The position numbers were made by a program, and so were the translations under genes. This document shows, piece by piece, positions 1 through 7,700 of a stretch of 9,776 bases of DNA. The DNA is taken from NCBI GenBank assembly GCA_023447635.1, contig JAEXNA010000099.1, positions 1-9,776 on the forward strand. The letters run 5' to 3'. The number at the start of each line of letters is the position of its first letter. Within the stretch, counting starts at the first letter, position 1. The notes beneath the pieces were generated by a model. The model was not told the origin of the DNA, did no database searches, and was given only the letters and a program-made list of their open reading frames with translations. The stretch is from Vulcanimicrobiota bacterium (GTDB lineage: Bacteria; Vulcanimicrobiota; Xenobia; Xenobiales; JADMJV01).

Positions 1-46
1 CGTGAATCTCGTTATCAGTCAGGAAAAAATCGGGTTTGCGTGCCAC
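1..46 (-). CDS. Partial CDS, N-terminus only (unknown product)
   Basis: Reading the minus strand from 46, a GTG start opens a frame that stays open to the window edge: MARKPDFFLTDNEIH, 15 codons. A strong Shine-Dalgarno GGAGGT (plus-strand 53-58) lies 6 nt before the GTG, which is why I call a gene from so short a piece. The N-terminus is basic then hydrophobic/acidic, with no signal peptide visible. Too little is present to name a family. It follows the TPR gene on the same strand after a 223-nt gap that holds two dyads and a possible promoter, so it is probably transcribed separately. Confidence 0.6.
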   Translation of the reverse strand, partial: MARKPDFFLTDNEIH

Positions 47-79
47 GGTATTACCTCCGCGTAGCACGTTCAACACGCA

Positions 80-108
80 ATCGAAAAGTCATGCCAATAC
101 CATGTCAA
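80..108 (-). promoter_or_regulatory. Possible sigma-70-type promoter for the partial gene at 1-46
   Basis: On the minus strand a perfect -35 hexamer TTGACA (103-108) is followed after 17 nt by TTCGAT (80-85), a poor -10 (3 of 6 consensus bases). Transcription would start near 73, leaving a short leader before the RBS at 53-58. The -35 match and spacing are good but the -10 is weak, so this is tentative. Confidence 0.35.
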
Positions 109-151
109 ATCAACGCACGGAAGTTTAATTATCGCTAGGAACGCTGAGCGC

Positions 152-169
152 GGTGCACTGTAGTGCACC
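152..169. repeat. Near-perfect 8-bp inverted repeat, operator-like
   Basis: GGTGCACT-GT-AGTGCACC: two 8-bp arms separated by 2 bp. With so short a spacer it is more likely a dimeric protein-binding site than an RNA hairpin. It lies about 45 bp upstream of the proposed -35 of the gene at 1-46 and about 100 bp downstream of the TPR stop codon. No U-tract follows on either strand, so it is not a typical terminator. Confidence 0.5.
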
Positions 170-173
170 TCGG

Positions 174-188
174 TCCCGCTAGACGGGA
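174..188. repeat. Small hairpin TCCCG-CTAGA-CGGGA
   Basis: Perfect 5-bp inverted repeat with a 5-nt loop, next to the 152-169 dyad and downstream of the minus-strand TPR gene. It may contribute to 3'-end formation, but no T-run follows on the minus strand. Function unassigned. Confidence 0.3.
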
Positions 189-269
189 TAAGCGAGGCGT
201 GACAAAACGAGAATAGTGCCTCGGTAGGCTAGGTCCGTGAGAAGTGCGAAATGTAGGCCTCGGAGCGCC

Positions 270-1508
270 CTAAGCCATCGGGTCCAGGTCGGCCGGCAGG
301 TCGTGACCCTTGGCCCGCGCGGCGTCGCATCGCTCCCGCTCCTGCTGAGCGCTGGCGAAACGTCCCAAGCTCTCGTAGCAGATGCTGCGCTCGTGGTAGG
401 CGCGCCAGAACGACGGGTCGATCTCGATCGCCTTGGCCAGCGGCACCAGCGCCTCGTTGTACTGCCCCAGAGCGCTCAGCACCGAGCCGTAGTGGTACTG
501 GAACACCACGCTGCCCGGCTCTAGCTCGACGGCCCGCTGGAACGACTGCAGCGCGACCTCGCGGTCGGCCGTGGCCAAAGCGCGCCCGAAGTGCGCCTTG
601 GCCGAATCCGGATTCAGCAGCAGGGCCCGCTCGAAGCAGGCCAGCGACTCTTCCATGCGGTCCACTTCGCGCAGGTAGGTGCCCAGGATCTGCAGCAGCG
701 ACCCATTATCGGGCTGGCGGCGCACCGCCTCTTCCAGCAGCTTCAGCGAAGCCTCGATCTGGCCGTCTTCACGCCACTTCGCCGCAGCCAGAATCAGAAT
801 CCGCTCGTCGTTAGGATGATGGGTCAAAGCCGAGGTCAGCAGGTCGCCCAACTTCGAACGGTCGACCTGAGAGACCAGACCGAGCACTTCCCACCACAGC
901 TGAACCCGTCCGGGATCGCTGGCCAGAGCCGATTCGTAGCCGGCCAGCGCGCTCGAATGATCGCCGGTCAGGCGAGCCAGAGCCCCTTCGAGAGAGCCCA
1001 AAGCGCCCTCTTCGGCCCCGTGTTCGCGAGCCAGGTTCATCGCCTCGCGCGCCTGCTCGAACTCGCCCTTGGCGATCAGGATCTGAGCGCGCGCCAGCAG
1101 CGGAGCCGGGTCGCGATCGCCTAGTTCATAAGCCGCCGTGAAATCGTCGAGCGCCACCTTGGCGTTGCGTAACTGAGCATGCACCAGCCCGCGCAGCCCG
1201 CGATAGCGACCGCTCTCTGGCGCCTGTCGCACCGCCGCGTCGAACCGCTCGAGCGCCGCGTGATGGCGACCCGACAGCCAGGCCAGCAGGCCCAGACCGG
1301 CCAGCGCCTCGTGACAGCCGGGGTCGCCGGCCAGGGCGTCGTTGAACACCTCCTCGGCCTCTCCAAAGCGACCCAGGCCGGACAGCGCGCGACCGCGCAA
1401 CGCCTTCTCCTGGGACTGGGGGGAAGGCACACCGGACAGCAGCTTCAGCGCCTCATCGTAGCGCTCGGCGCGCAGCAGTTCACGACAATCAGAGATCAGC
1501 TCGGACAT
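270..1508 (-). CDS. Tetratricopeptide-repeat (TPR) protein
   Basis: 412 residues. Starts at ATG with AAAGGGG (1515-1521) 6 nt upstream. Almost the whole chain can be divided into about eleven 33-35-residue helical repeats with the TPR pattern (small residue at 8 and 20, Pro near 32). Clear ones are ALRGRALSGLGRFGEAEEVF, EESLACFERALLLNPDSA and NEALVPLAKAIEIDPSFW. No signal peptide or membrane segment is visible, so it is probably a cytoplasmic protein-protein scaffold. No catalytic domain is fused to it. The methyltransferase gene lies 65 nt upstream on the same strand with no obvious terminator between them, so they may share a transcript. TPR proteins bind many partners and the sequence does not reveal which. 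The fold call is confident and the biological role is unknown. Confidence 0.9.
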   Translation of the reverse strand: MSELISDCRELLRAERYDEALKLLSGVPSPQSQEKALRGRALSGLGRFGEAEEVFNDALAGDPGCHEALAGLGLLAWLSGRHHAALERFDAAVRQAPESGRYRGLRGLVHAQLRNAKVALDDFTAAYELGDRDPAPLLARAQILIAKGEFEQAREAMNLAREHGAEEGALGSLEGALARLTGDHSSALAGYESALASDPGRVQLWWEVLGLVSQVDRSKLGDLLTSALTHHPNDERILILAAAKWREDGQIEASLKLLEEAVRRQPDNGSLLQILGTYLREVDRMEESLACFERALLLNPDSAKAHFGRALATADREVALQSFQRAVELEPGSVVFQYHYGSVLSALGQYNEALVPLAKAIEIDPSFWRAYHERSICYESLGRFASAQQERERCDAARAKGHDLPADLDPMA

Positions 1509-1573
1509 GACGGGCCCCTTTGACGATCAGCGCCGCCCGCACCTGCTAGATCGAAAGAGCGCAGCCTGAAAAC

Positions 1574-2329
1574 TTATACAGATTTCTCCACCACGAACAG
1601 CTCGTCGGCGCTGGGGATCCGGATACGCCCCTCCGCCAGGAACGGCTCGAACCACGACAGAGCCGTCTCCAGGGGCAGTTCGGCCAGATGCTCACTCAAC
1701 AGGAAGCGCAGAATCGCCAGCCTTCCCTCCCGGCTGTCGGGAAAATTCAACAGCGAGCGCACCAGCTCGACCCGATGCGGAATCTCCAGCTCTTTCAGCA
1801 GCGGAGCCGTGTCCTCACTGTAGTGGTAAGGCGACTTCCGGCCCAGGTGGTCAAAGGCTGCGAACACGATGCTATTCATCCCGTTGCCCCGCCCGCCCTG
1901 AACGATCAGCAGGCGACCGCCCGGCTTCAGCGCCCCGTAAAGTCGCCTCAAAGTGGCCTTCAGGTCCGTCACATAGTAGAGGACGTGGTGGCTAAAAATC
2001 AGGTCGTAGGTCGGCGGCAGGTCCTGCTCCAGCAAAGGCCGGGCCTGGGGACGGTAAGGGTGGAGGTTCCGGAGGGCCTGTTGGAGGAAACCCGGGTCCG
2101 GCTCGATCAGATGAAGCTCCATCGCGGGGCCCAGATCGGCGGCCTCCAAGAAGACAGAGGAAAAACTGCCCGAGCCAGCGCCGAAGTCCAGCACTGTGGG
2201 GGCCTCCCACCGCCCCTGCACCAACGGAAGCCAGGCCTTCAGGGTCGCTTCCGTCTCGTTCACGTGCTCTTCGAAGAAGGCGTAGTCGTGGTGCAGGGCC
2301 GCAAACGATTTCAGGGTGACATCCGACAT
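1574..2329 (-). CDS. Class I SAM-dependent methyltransferase
   Basis: 251 residues from ATG at 2329. The frame is open further to a TTG at 2377, but that codon has no RBS. The ATG has only a G-rich stretch close upstream, so the start is moderately sure. The Rossmann-type methyltransferase landmarks are visible: motif I VLDFGAGSGSFS (46-57, the SAM-binding glycine loop), the acidic end of strand 2 LHLIEPDP (72-79), motif IV-like YDLIFSHHVLYYV (108-120) and post-motif LKPGGRLLIVQGG (134-146). This places it with Methyltransf_11/25-type enzymes. The C-terminal 100 residues probably form the substrate cap, and the substrate (small molecule or protein) cannot be read from them. It is divergent from the Ala-rich gene at 2461 and lies upstream of the TPR gene, probably as first gene of a two-gene unit. 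Confidence 0.88.
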   Translation of the reverse strand: MSDVTLKSFAALHHDYAFFEEHVNETEATLKAWLPLVQGRWEAPTVLDFGAGSGSFSSVFLEAADLGPAMELHLIEPDPGFLQQALRNLHPYRPQARPLLEQDLPPTYDLIFSHHVLYYVTDLKATLRRLYGALKPGGRLLIVQGGRGNGMNSIVFAAFDHLGRKSPYHYSEDTAPLLKELEIPHRVELVRSLLNFPDSREGRLAILRFLLSEHLAELPLETALSWFEPFLAEGRIRIPSADELFVVEKSV

Positions 2330-2450
2330 CACCCCAAACTTCGCTCCGTGGCGCTTCTCCCCCCTTGCTCCGGCCAAGATGAGGGTTTGATGAAGAGGCT
2401 GGACGAAATTTGCACAGAGGGTAATCTAGCAGAGACGAATTTTCATGGTT

Positions 2451-2456
2451 GGAGAA
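2451..2456 (+). promoter_or_regulatory. Ribosome binding site that fixes a TTG start
   Basis: GGAGAA lies 6-7 nt before TTG 2461. The upstream in-frame TTG at 2449 overlaps this site and has no RBS of its own, so 2461 is the better start. Confidence 0.65.
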
Positions 2457-2460
2457 CCCT

Positions 2461-3573
2461 TTGAGCGACATCCGTCTTAACCAGCAGAGCCTTTACACTC
2501 CCACGTTTTCTCCCTTGGGAGGACCGCCCAACCAGCTGTCCTTCGGACCGAGCGTGGGGGCCGCGGGCCCTCTGGTCGGGACCCCGCTCAGCCTGCTGGG
2601 GGGAGAGAACTTTTCCGTCGGCTCGGACCCCGCCGCCGCCTCGCGGGTGCTGATGAACCAGTCGCACATCGCCACCGCCGCCCTGGGCAACAACGAACAG
2701 CAGCCGGCCGAAGAGCCGCTCAAACCTGCCGAGCAGGCCGCCAAAGGCGCCAGCACCGTGGCCACCGGGGGTGGAAAGCTGCTCGACGCCGTGGGTAGCC
2801 ACGCTAGCCGCTTCGGTCGTATCGGTGCTTTCGGCCCCACCCTGGGAGTCGTCGGAGAGCTTGCCGCCCTTCCCACCAATGTTGGTAAAGCGTCCGACGC
2901 TATCGGCACAGCCATGCGAACCCGCGACGGCGACGACGTCAACCGGGCAGTCGGAGAGACCGCTTCCGCCGGTGCCGGCGTCGCCTCCCTGGCCCGCGAC
3001 GCTCTAGAGGTTCCGGAAGCCTGGATGAAGAGCGGCGCTCGTCGCGAAGCCGCCAAGGCGTTCCGCCAAAAAGCTCCCGACGCTGGCCGCAAGGTCGTCA
3101 ACGCCGCTGCCAAGCAGGCGGTAGAAGAGGCGATGAAAGAGAGCACCGAAAAGGCGGCCAAGAAAGCCACTACCGCTGCGGCCACAGCAGCCGCCACGGC
3201 AGCCGCCAAAAAGAACGGCCAGACGCTCGCGGAAGGCGTAGGCGCCACGTCGCGAAAAGCCGCCAAGAAAGTTCTCAGAGAAGGTGGAGAGTCGGCCGCC
3301 AAAGCCGCCGGGGGAGCGATCGCCCGCAGCGGCCTGAAAACCGCCGCCAAAGCCGGTGCCCGCTTCGTGCCCGGTCTGAACATCGGTATCGCGGCACTGG
3401 ACACCGCCGCCGCTGCCTCTGCCCTGGCGGATCCCAAAGCCAGCGTCGGCAAGAAGGCGACCAGCGTGATCACCGCCGCCGGATCGATCGTCGCTGCCAC
3501 CAACATCCCCGTGGTCAGCCAGATCGGCGCCGGCGTGTCGGCCGTCTCTTCCTTCGTCGGCTCGTTCTTCTAG
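2461..3573 (+). CDS. Ala/Lys/Gly-rich hypothetical protein with two hydrophobic regions
   Basis: 370 residues from TTG 2461 (RBS GGAGAA 6-7 nt upstream). I do not recognise a family. Residues 1-60 are Pro/Gly/Ser-rich and probably disordered, without an N-terminal signal peptide. Residues 115-180 are small-residue-rich and weakly hydrophobic (IGAFGPTLGVVGELAALP). Residues 190-300 are strongly Ala/Lys-rich, with a low-complexity block at 232-251 (AAKKATTAAATAAATAAAKK) that resembles histone-H1-like tails or an amphipathic helix. Residues 300-370 form a Gly/Ala-rich hydrophobic region (FVPGLNIGIAALDTAAAAS; later VVSQIGAGVSAVSSFVGSFF) that could insert into a membrane. The segments around 115-178 and 297-350 look like distant copies of one unit. 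There are no cysteines. Plausible roles are a secreted or effector-type protein, a pore-forming or membrane-active protein, or a DNA/polyanion-binding protein. None is established. It is monocistronic, ending in a strong terminator 27 nt after the stop. Confidence 0.8.
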   Translation: MSDIRLNQQSLYTPTFSPLGGPPNQLSFGPSVGAAGPLVGTPLSLLGGENFSVGSDPAAASRVLMNQSHIATAALGNNEQQPAEEPLKPAEQAAKGASTVATGGGKLLDAVGSHASRFGRIGAFGPTLGVVGELAALPTNVGKASDAIGTAMRTRDGDDVNRAVGETASAGAGVASLARDALEVPEAWMKSGARREAAKAFRQKAPDAGRKVVNAAAKQAVEEAMKESTEKAAKKATTAAATAAATAAAKKNGQTLAEGVGATSRKAAKKVLREGGESAAKAAGGAIARSGLKTAAKAGARFVPGLNIGIAALDTAAAASALADPKASVGKKATSVITAAGSIVAATNIPVVSQIGAGVSAVSSFVGSFF

Positions 3574-3600
3574 ACAGTCCGCACCGACCCTGAGAAGAAA

Positions 3601-3626
3601 GCCCCGCGTCATTGCGGGGCCTTTTT
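3601..3626 (+). terminator. Rho-independent terminator of the Ala-rich gene
   Basis: Perfect 7-bp G+C stem GCCCCGC / GCGGGGC with hexaloop GTCATT, followed by CTTTTT. It starts 27 nt after the TAG at 3571-3573. Confidence 0.92.
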
Positions 3627-3727
3627 CATGCCTGTTCACCAGCCCCGTGGGTGGCCTGGAAGCGTTTCAGCATTTTTTCCGTCGTCTCGCGTACATTAGC
3701 GGCAACCAAAGGAGACGACTCAGCCGA

Positions 3728-4069
3728 ATGTTCCCTGCTCTACGCACCCAGAAAGCCTCGACCCCCGCCCGCAGCACCACCTGTCGCCGCGACGGCCGAA
3801 GAGAAAAAGTGCGCCCCGCCAGCGTCACCTGCTGGAGCGCTTACGACGCTCCTGCCCGCGCCGCCGCTATCGAAGCCGACAGCAAAGGCGCGCGTCTGAT
3901 GCTGCCCTGGCATGTGAACCCCGGCGAGACCATCACCGTAGCCCTGGGCGACGAGGTCGGTCACTATCGCACCCAGCGCGCCCGCGTGGTGTGGATCCAG
4001 TCGCTGGAACTGACCGGCAAAGTGGTGGCCGGTCTGGCCTTTGAGGACGACCTTCCCCTGGCCGTCTGA
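3728..4069 (+). CDS. Small PilZ-like domain protein, copy 1
   Basis: 113 residues from ATG 3728. The RBS AAAGGAG (3708-3714) is 13 nt upstream, rather far, but no other start codon lies between. The basic N-terminus carries RxxxR (R21-R25), the first PilZ signature that in known members binds cyclic-di-GMP. A beta-rich core follows: SVTCW (32-36), EADSKGARLML (49-59), GETITVAL (66-73), RARVVWIQ (84-91) and a terminal GLAFE (102-106) like the PilZ GlxF strand. The second signature, usually [D/N]xSxxG, reads ExDxxG (E49, D51, G54), so the key Ser is replaced by Asp. It is about as long as a bare PilZ domain, with no fused partner. A paralogue follows 136 nt downstream. Cyclic-di-GMP binding is possible but not assured. 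The family assignment is by motif pattern only. Confidence 0.72.
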   Translation: MFPALRTQKASTPARSTTCRRDGRREKVRPASVTCWSAYDAPARAAAIEADSKGARLMLPWHVNPGETITVALGDEVGHYRTQRARVVWIQSLELTGKVVAGLAFEDDLPLAV

Positions 4070-4116
4070 GCCGCTTTCCAGCCCCTCACCAAGCGAATTA
4101 ACAATCTCGCAACAAA

Positions 4117-4134
4117 GGTTACACAACGTTAACC
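4117..4134. repeat. Short inverted repeat between the two PilZ-like genes
   Basis: GGTTA (4117-4121) and TAACC (4130-4134) flank 8 nt in the 136-nt gap. This AT-richer stretch stands out from its surroundings and may hold a promoter or operator for copy 2. No good -35/-10 pair was found. Confidence 0.2.
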
Positions 4135-4205
4135 GGAATTGTGGCATACCGCACACCAGCTTACGACGGAAGGCGTTAGATTCTAAATCAGAGGAATCGA
4201 ACGCT

Positions 4206-4505
4206 ATGCCCAACACTTACTGTCGACGCCAGGCCACCCGAGCCAAACTGACCCCCAGCGCGGTCACCTGCTGGAACGCCACCCGCGACCCCCGCACCGT
4301 CACGGTGGTCGAAGCCGACGTCCACGGCGCCCGACTCTTGCTGCCTTTTTCGGTCCGCACCGGCGAGACCGTCCGCGTCAGCTTCACCGACAGCCTGGGT
4401 CAGCACCAGACCCGCGCCGCCAGAGTCGCCTGGACTCACCTTCTAGAATCGACCGCCCATACCATGGTCGGACTGGCCTTCAGCGAGAAGATGCAGGTCG
4501 CCTGA
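4206..4505 (+). CDS. Small PilZ-like domain protein, copy 2
   Basis: 99 residues from ATG 4206, with GAGGA (4191-4195) 10 nt upstream. It aligns with copy 1 along nearly its whole length. Shared blocks are RRxxxR (R8-R12 forming RxxxR), VTCW, VVEADVHGARLLLPF (34-48), GETVRVSF, QTRAARVAW and VGLAFSE. As in copy 1, the second PilZ motif is ExDxxG (E36, D38, G41) instead of [D/N]xSxxG, so the change pre-dates the duplication. The extra basic N-terminal residues of copy 1 are absent here. It is a single cytoplasmic domain with no membrane segment. The tandem arrangement suggests local gene duplication. A terminator lies downstream at 4642-4686. Confidence 0.72.
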   Translation: MPNTYCRRQATRAKLTPSAVTCWNATRDPRTVTVVEADVHGARLLLPFSVRTGETVRVSFTDSLGQHQTRAARVAWTHLLESTAHTMVGLAFSEKMQVA

Positions 4506-4560
4506 AGGCCTGCCTGAGCAGATCAAGCTATCCTTCATCCATCAGGCCTAGTCCGAAAAG

Positions 4561-4601
4561 ACAAGAACTGACCAGGACAGATGTACCTTATCAGTTCCTG
4601 T
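4561..4601. repeat. Stem-loop in the convergent intergenic region
   Basis: ACAaGAACTGA (4561-4571) pairs with TCAGTTCcTGT (4591-4601): 10 pairs around one A/C mismatch, with a 19-nt loop. It is the first of three consecutive hairpins downstream of PilZ-like copy 2; the others are GAAGA-GGTA-TCTTC (4604-4617) and CAGAGG-TTAACC-CCTCTG (4622-4639). Confidence 0.45.
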
Positions 4602-4621
4602 TAGAAGAGGTATCTTCACTG

Positions 4622-4639
4622 CAGAGGTTAACCCCTCTG
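4622..4639. repeat. Perfect 6-bp hairpin CAGAGG-TTAACC-CCTCTG
   Basis: Third hairpin of the series, ending 2 nt before the proposed terminator stem. No T-run follows directly. It could protect the 3' end or be part of a structured RNA. Confidence 0.4.
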
Positions 4640-4641
4640 AG

Positions 4642-4686
4642 CCCTTGGCGGATGACCCCCCCCCGATGCCGAGGGTTCTTTTATTT
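4642..4686 (+). terminator. Probable rho-independent terminator after the PilZ-like pair
   Basis: CCCTTGGC (4642-4649) pairs with GCCGAGGG (4668-4675), 8 bp with one G·U, followed by TTCTTTTATTT. The 18-nt loop is large for a terminator and contains a run of nine C (4656-4664). It ends the plus-strand transcript that carries the PilZ-like genes. Confidence 0.6.
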
Positions 4687-4705
4687 CCCGGGAAAATTTC
4701 TCCGC

Positions 4706-4741
4706 GAGGCTTCAGGCCGACGGATCGAGACGGGAAGCCCC
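4706..4741 (-). terminator. Weak hairpin after the SNF2 gene
   Basis: On the minus strand GGGGCTTC (4734-4741) pairs with GAAGCCTC (4706-4713), 8 bp with one G·U and a 20-nt loop, starting just after the TAA of the SNF2 gene. A short ATTTT stretch lies about 10 nt beyond it. It is an imperfect terminator at best. Confidence 0.3.
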
Positions 4742-4745
4742 CTCC

Positions 4746-7700
4746 TTAACCCTCTCGCAACAGCGACATCAGGTCGTCGGCCGAGAACCGCTCTCCGCCC
4801 TCGGTCCCACCCAGCAGCCGCGCCGCCAGGTCTCGCTTGCTCTCGTGCAGTTCGACGATCTGCTCCTCGACCGTGTCGCTGGCCACCAGGCGATACACCG
4901 TGACCGGTCGCTGCTGCCCCATGCGATGAGCGCGGTCCGAAGCCTGATCTTCGACCGCCGGGTTCCACCACGGATCCAGGTGCAGCACGTAGTCAGCCGC
5001 CGTCAGGTTCAGCCCCGTTCCGCCGGCCTTCAAGCTGATCAGGAACAGGTCGCCTTCGCCCTCCTGGAACGCCTGAACCGAACGCCGCCGCTCGGCCACC
5101 GGGGTCGAACCGTCCAGATACTGGTAGGTGAAGCCGCGGCCTTTCAGCGCCGCGCTCACGATCTCTAAAAGCGACACGAACTGCGAGAAGATCAGCGCGC
5201 GATGCCCGTTCGAGCGCAACTCCTCGACCAGTTCCAGGCAGCGCTCCAGCTTCGACCCCACCAGGGCAGAGCTCGGCGCCACCAGACGCGGGTGACAGCA
5301 AGCGCGTCGCAACCGGGTCAAGTGGGCCAACACCGAGACCGCGTCGGCCGAATCGGCGGCGCCTTCCAGGTCGGCCAGCGCCTCGCGCCGCAGCCCCTCG
5401 TAGAAGGCGCGCTCTTCTTTGGACAGGGCGACCCGCTCCAAAATTTCCGTGCGAGGCGGCAACTCGGTCAAGACCTGGGCCTTGGTGCGGCGAAGCACGA
5501 AGGGGCGAACCAGACGAGCCAGCGCCTCCTGCCCCGCCTCCGAGCCGAAGCGCAGGGCAAACCCTTTGCGCGTTCCCAGCAGGCCGGGGTTCAGGAATTT
5601 GAACAGCGACCACAGCTCGTCAGGATGATTCTCGACGGGTGTCCCCGTGGCGGCCACCCGAAACTCGGCCGGGACCGCGCAAGCCGCCCGCGCCCGCTGG
5701 GTGCCCGCGTTTTTGATGGCCTGCGCCTCGTCCAAGACCAGCGTGCCCCAGCGCCTCGCGCTGAGCAGCTCCAACGAATTGACCAGAGTACCATAGGACA
5801 CGACCACCACGTCGCCCGGGCCCAGCAGCTCGTCGGACTCGGACCAGCCGACCCGAGTGATCACCCGCAGCGAGGGGGCAAAGCGTCGCGCCTCTTCGGC
5901 CCAGTTCCAGCAGACCGAGGTGGGAGCGATCACCAGCGAGGGCCCCGCTTCGGCGCGAGCCAGAAGCACGGTCAGGAGCTGCACCGTCTTGCCCAGACCC
6001 ATGTCGTCGGCCAGACACGCCCCCACGCCCCAGTGAGCCAGTTGCAGCATCCAGCGCACGCCCTGCACCTGGTAGTCGCGCAGCGAGGCGCGGAGTCCCG
6101 ATGGCATCGAGAACTCTAACTCTCCCAGCGAGGCCACCCTCGACCGGAGCGCCGTCCATTCCGCATCGCCCTCGACCGGCTGCCCCTCCAGGGCCACCAC
6201 CGCCGACAGCGGGTTCATCTGCAGCTGCCCCCGCGCCGAGCGGCGCACCGACAGCAGTTCCAGCCGTTCAAGGTAGCGCCGCACCTCTTCGGTCAAGGCC
6301 AGGTAGCGCCCGCCGGACAGCGGGATGAAGCGGTCGGTGGCTTCGCGCAAACCGTCCAGCAGGTCGCCCAGCGTCAAGACCAGCCCCTCGTCGACCCGCA
6401 CCTCGGAACCGACCGAGAACCACTCGCCCTGCGAATGGACGCGCGGACGAACATCTTCGACGTCCAGCTTCAGGGCCACCGCGAACCGCTCTCCCTCGGG
6501 CCACTCGAAGCGCACCGCCGGGTCGGAAAAGCCCACGAAGCTCTCCAAAAAGCTCAGACAGCTCCCCGGAGAAAGCAGCGAAAAATCCGCCGCCATCAAG
6601 GACGGGAACAGCTCGCGCAGGCGGGCCCAGCGCCTCCCCTCCAACCCGAGGTCCCGCTCGACCTGGGAACTGCCCGAGGCCACCACCGGGGCGCCCTCAC
6701 CAGGGACAAACAGAGGCCCGCCCTCGCCCAGCGGGGAGACGCGCACCTGTACCGCCAGCCCCTCGCCGTAGGGCGACATGCGCACCAGCAGGGTCGAATC
6801 CGACGACACTTTCTCCAGCCCGCCCGCCAGTTCGATGTCCGAAGCCAGGGTTAGCCCCGCCGCCGCCAGCCCCACCAGGGTCTCGCGCAGCGCCTCTTCC
6901 CCCTCCTCTGGCACCCGCAGCCCGGCGTCGATCATGCGCGCCAGCTTGACGTGCCGCTCCCCGAATTCGAACAGGCGCAGCTTGCCCGGATCGCCTCGCT
7001 GGGCCAGCACCGAAGGCTCCCACACCGGCCCCGGCTCCAGCTTCAACTCGTAGCCGACAGCGCCCGAAGCTCGGCGGACCGTCACTCGAACCGGCTCGAC
7101 CACCAGCTCGACCGGGAACTCGAGGTGTCCCGCCAGGTAGACCCGGGGGTGCCCCGCTAGCGCCAGCAGCGCCGCGTCCACCTGAAGCCCGGTCAAATCC
7201 GAGGAGAGTCGCCCCAAACCGGCCCGCGCCACCGCGTCGAACACCTTCATGTCGCCGCCGTCCGCGCAGTCCGGAGGCCGCAGGAACGACTCTCCCAGCA
7301 CCAGCTTGCGCCCGCTGCTCCAGACCCCGCGTCGGGATGTCTTCTGCAGCCTCGGCTCGACCAGACGGTTGGTCGAGAACGGGTCCACCACCCAGATCAG
7401 CCGCTCGGGAGCCGCCACCAACTCCCGCGACGGCGCCGTCCAGGCGTTGATCGAGGCCAGAATCGTCTTCCACCCCTCCTCGGCCTGCAGCAGTCCCAGC
7501 AGAGGCGGGACCTCTCCGACCCCGACGCCTGCCGCCCAGGCCAGCCACTCCGCGAATACAGGGTAACCCGCTTGCTGGTAGTCCTCCGCCCTGGCAGTCA
7601 GGCTAAATTCGTCGTAGCGAAAGCCGCCCCAGTACAGAATCAGCGACAGGTGAGGACGCACCGCTTCGGGCGCCCCTTTCAGATGACGACGAAGGGCCGG

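Noticed and set aside
2445..2480. 11-codon frame starting at ATG and overlapping the TTG start of the Ala-rich gene
   Set aside because: A possible leader peptide, but it has only a weak purine stretch upstream and no recognisable regulatory residues. Chance is as likely.
2493..3506. Long minus-strand open frame (337 codons) opposite the Ala-rich gene
   Set aside because: It is an Ala/Pro/Ser-rich antisense shadow caused by high G+C third positions. The plus-strand frame has a matching RBS and a terminator right behind it.
4139..4160. Possible sigma-54 promoter (TGGCAT...) before PilZ-like copy 2
   Set aside because: The -12 GC element and the fixed spacing are missing.
4652..4903. Plus-strand open frame of 83 codons in the convergent intergenic region
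   Set aside because: It begins inside the terminator loop, is Pro/Arg-rich, has no RBS and runs antisense into the SNF2 gene.
6697..7548. Minus-strand open frame of 283 codons inside the SNF2 gene
   Set aside because: Gly/Arg/Ala-rich composition typical of an out-of-frame reading in G+C-rich DNA. The SNF2 frame is continuous across it.
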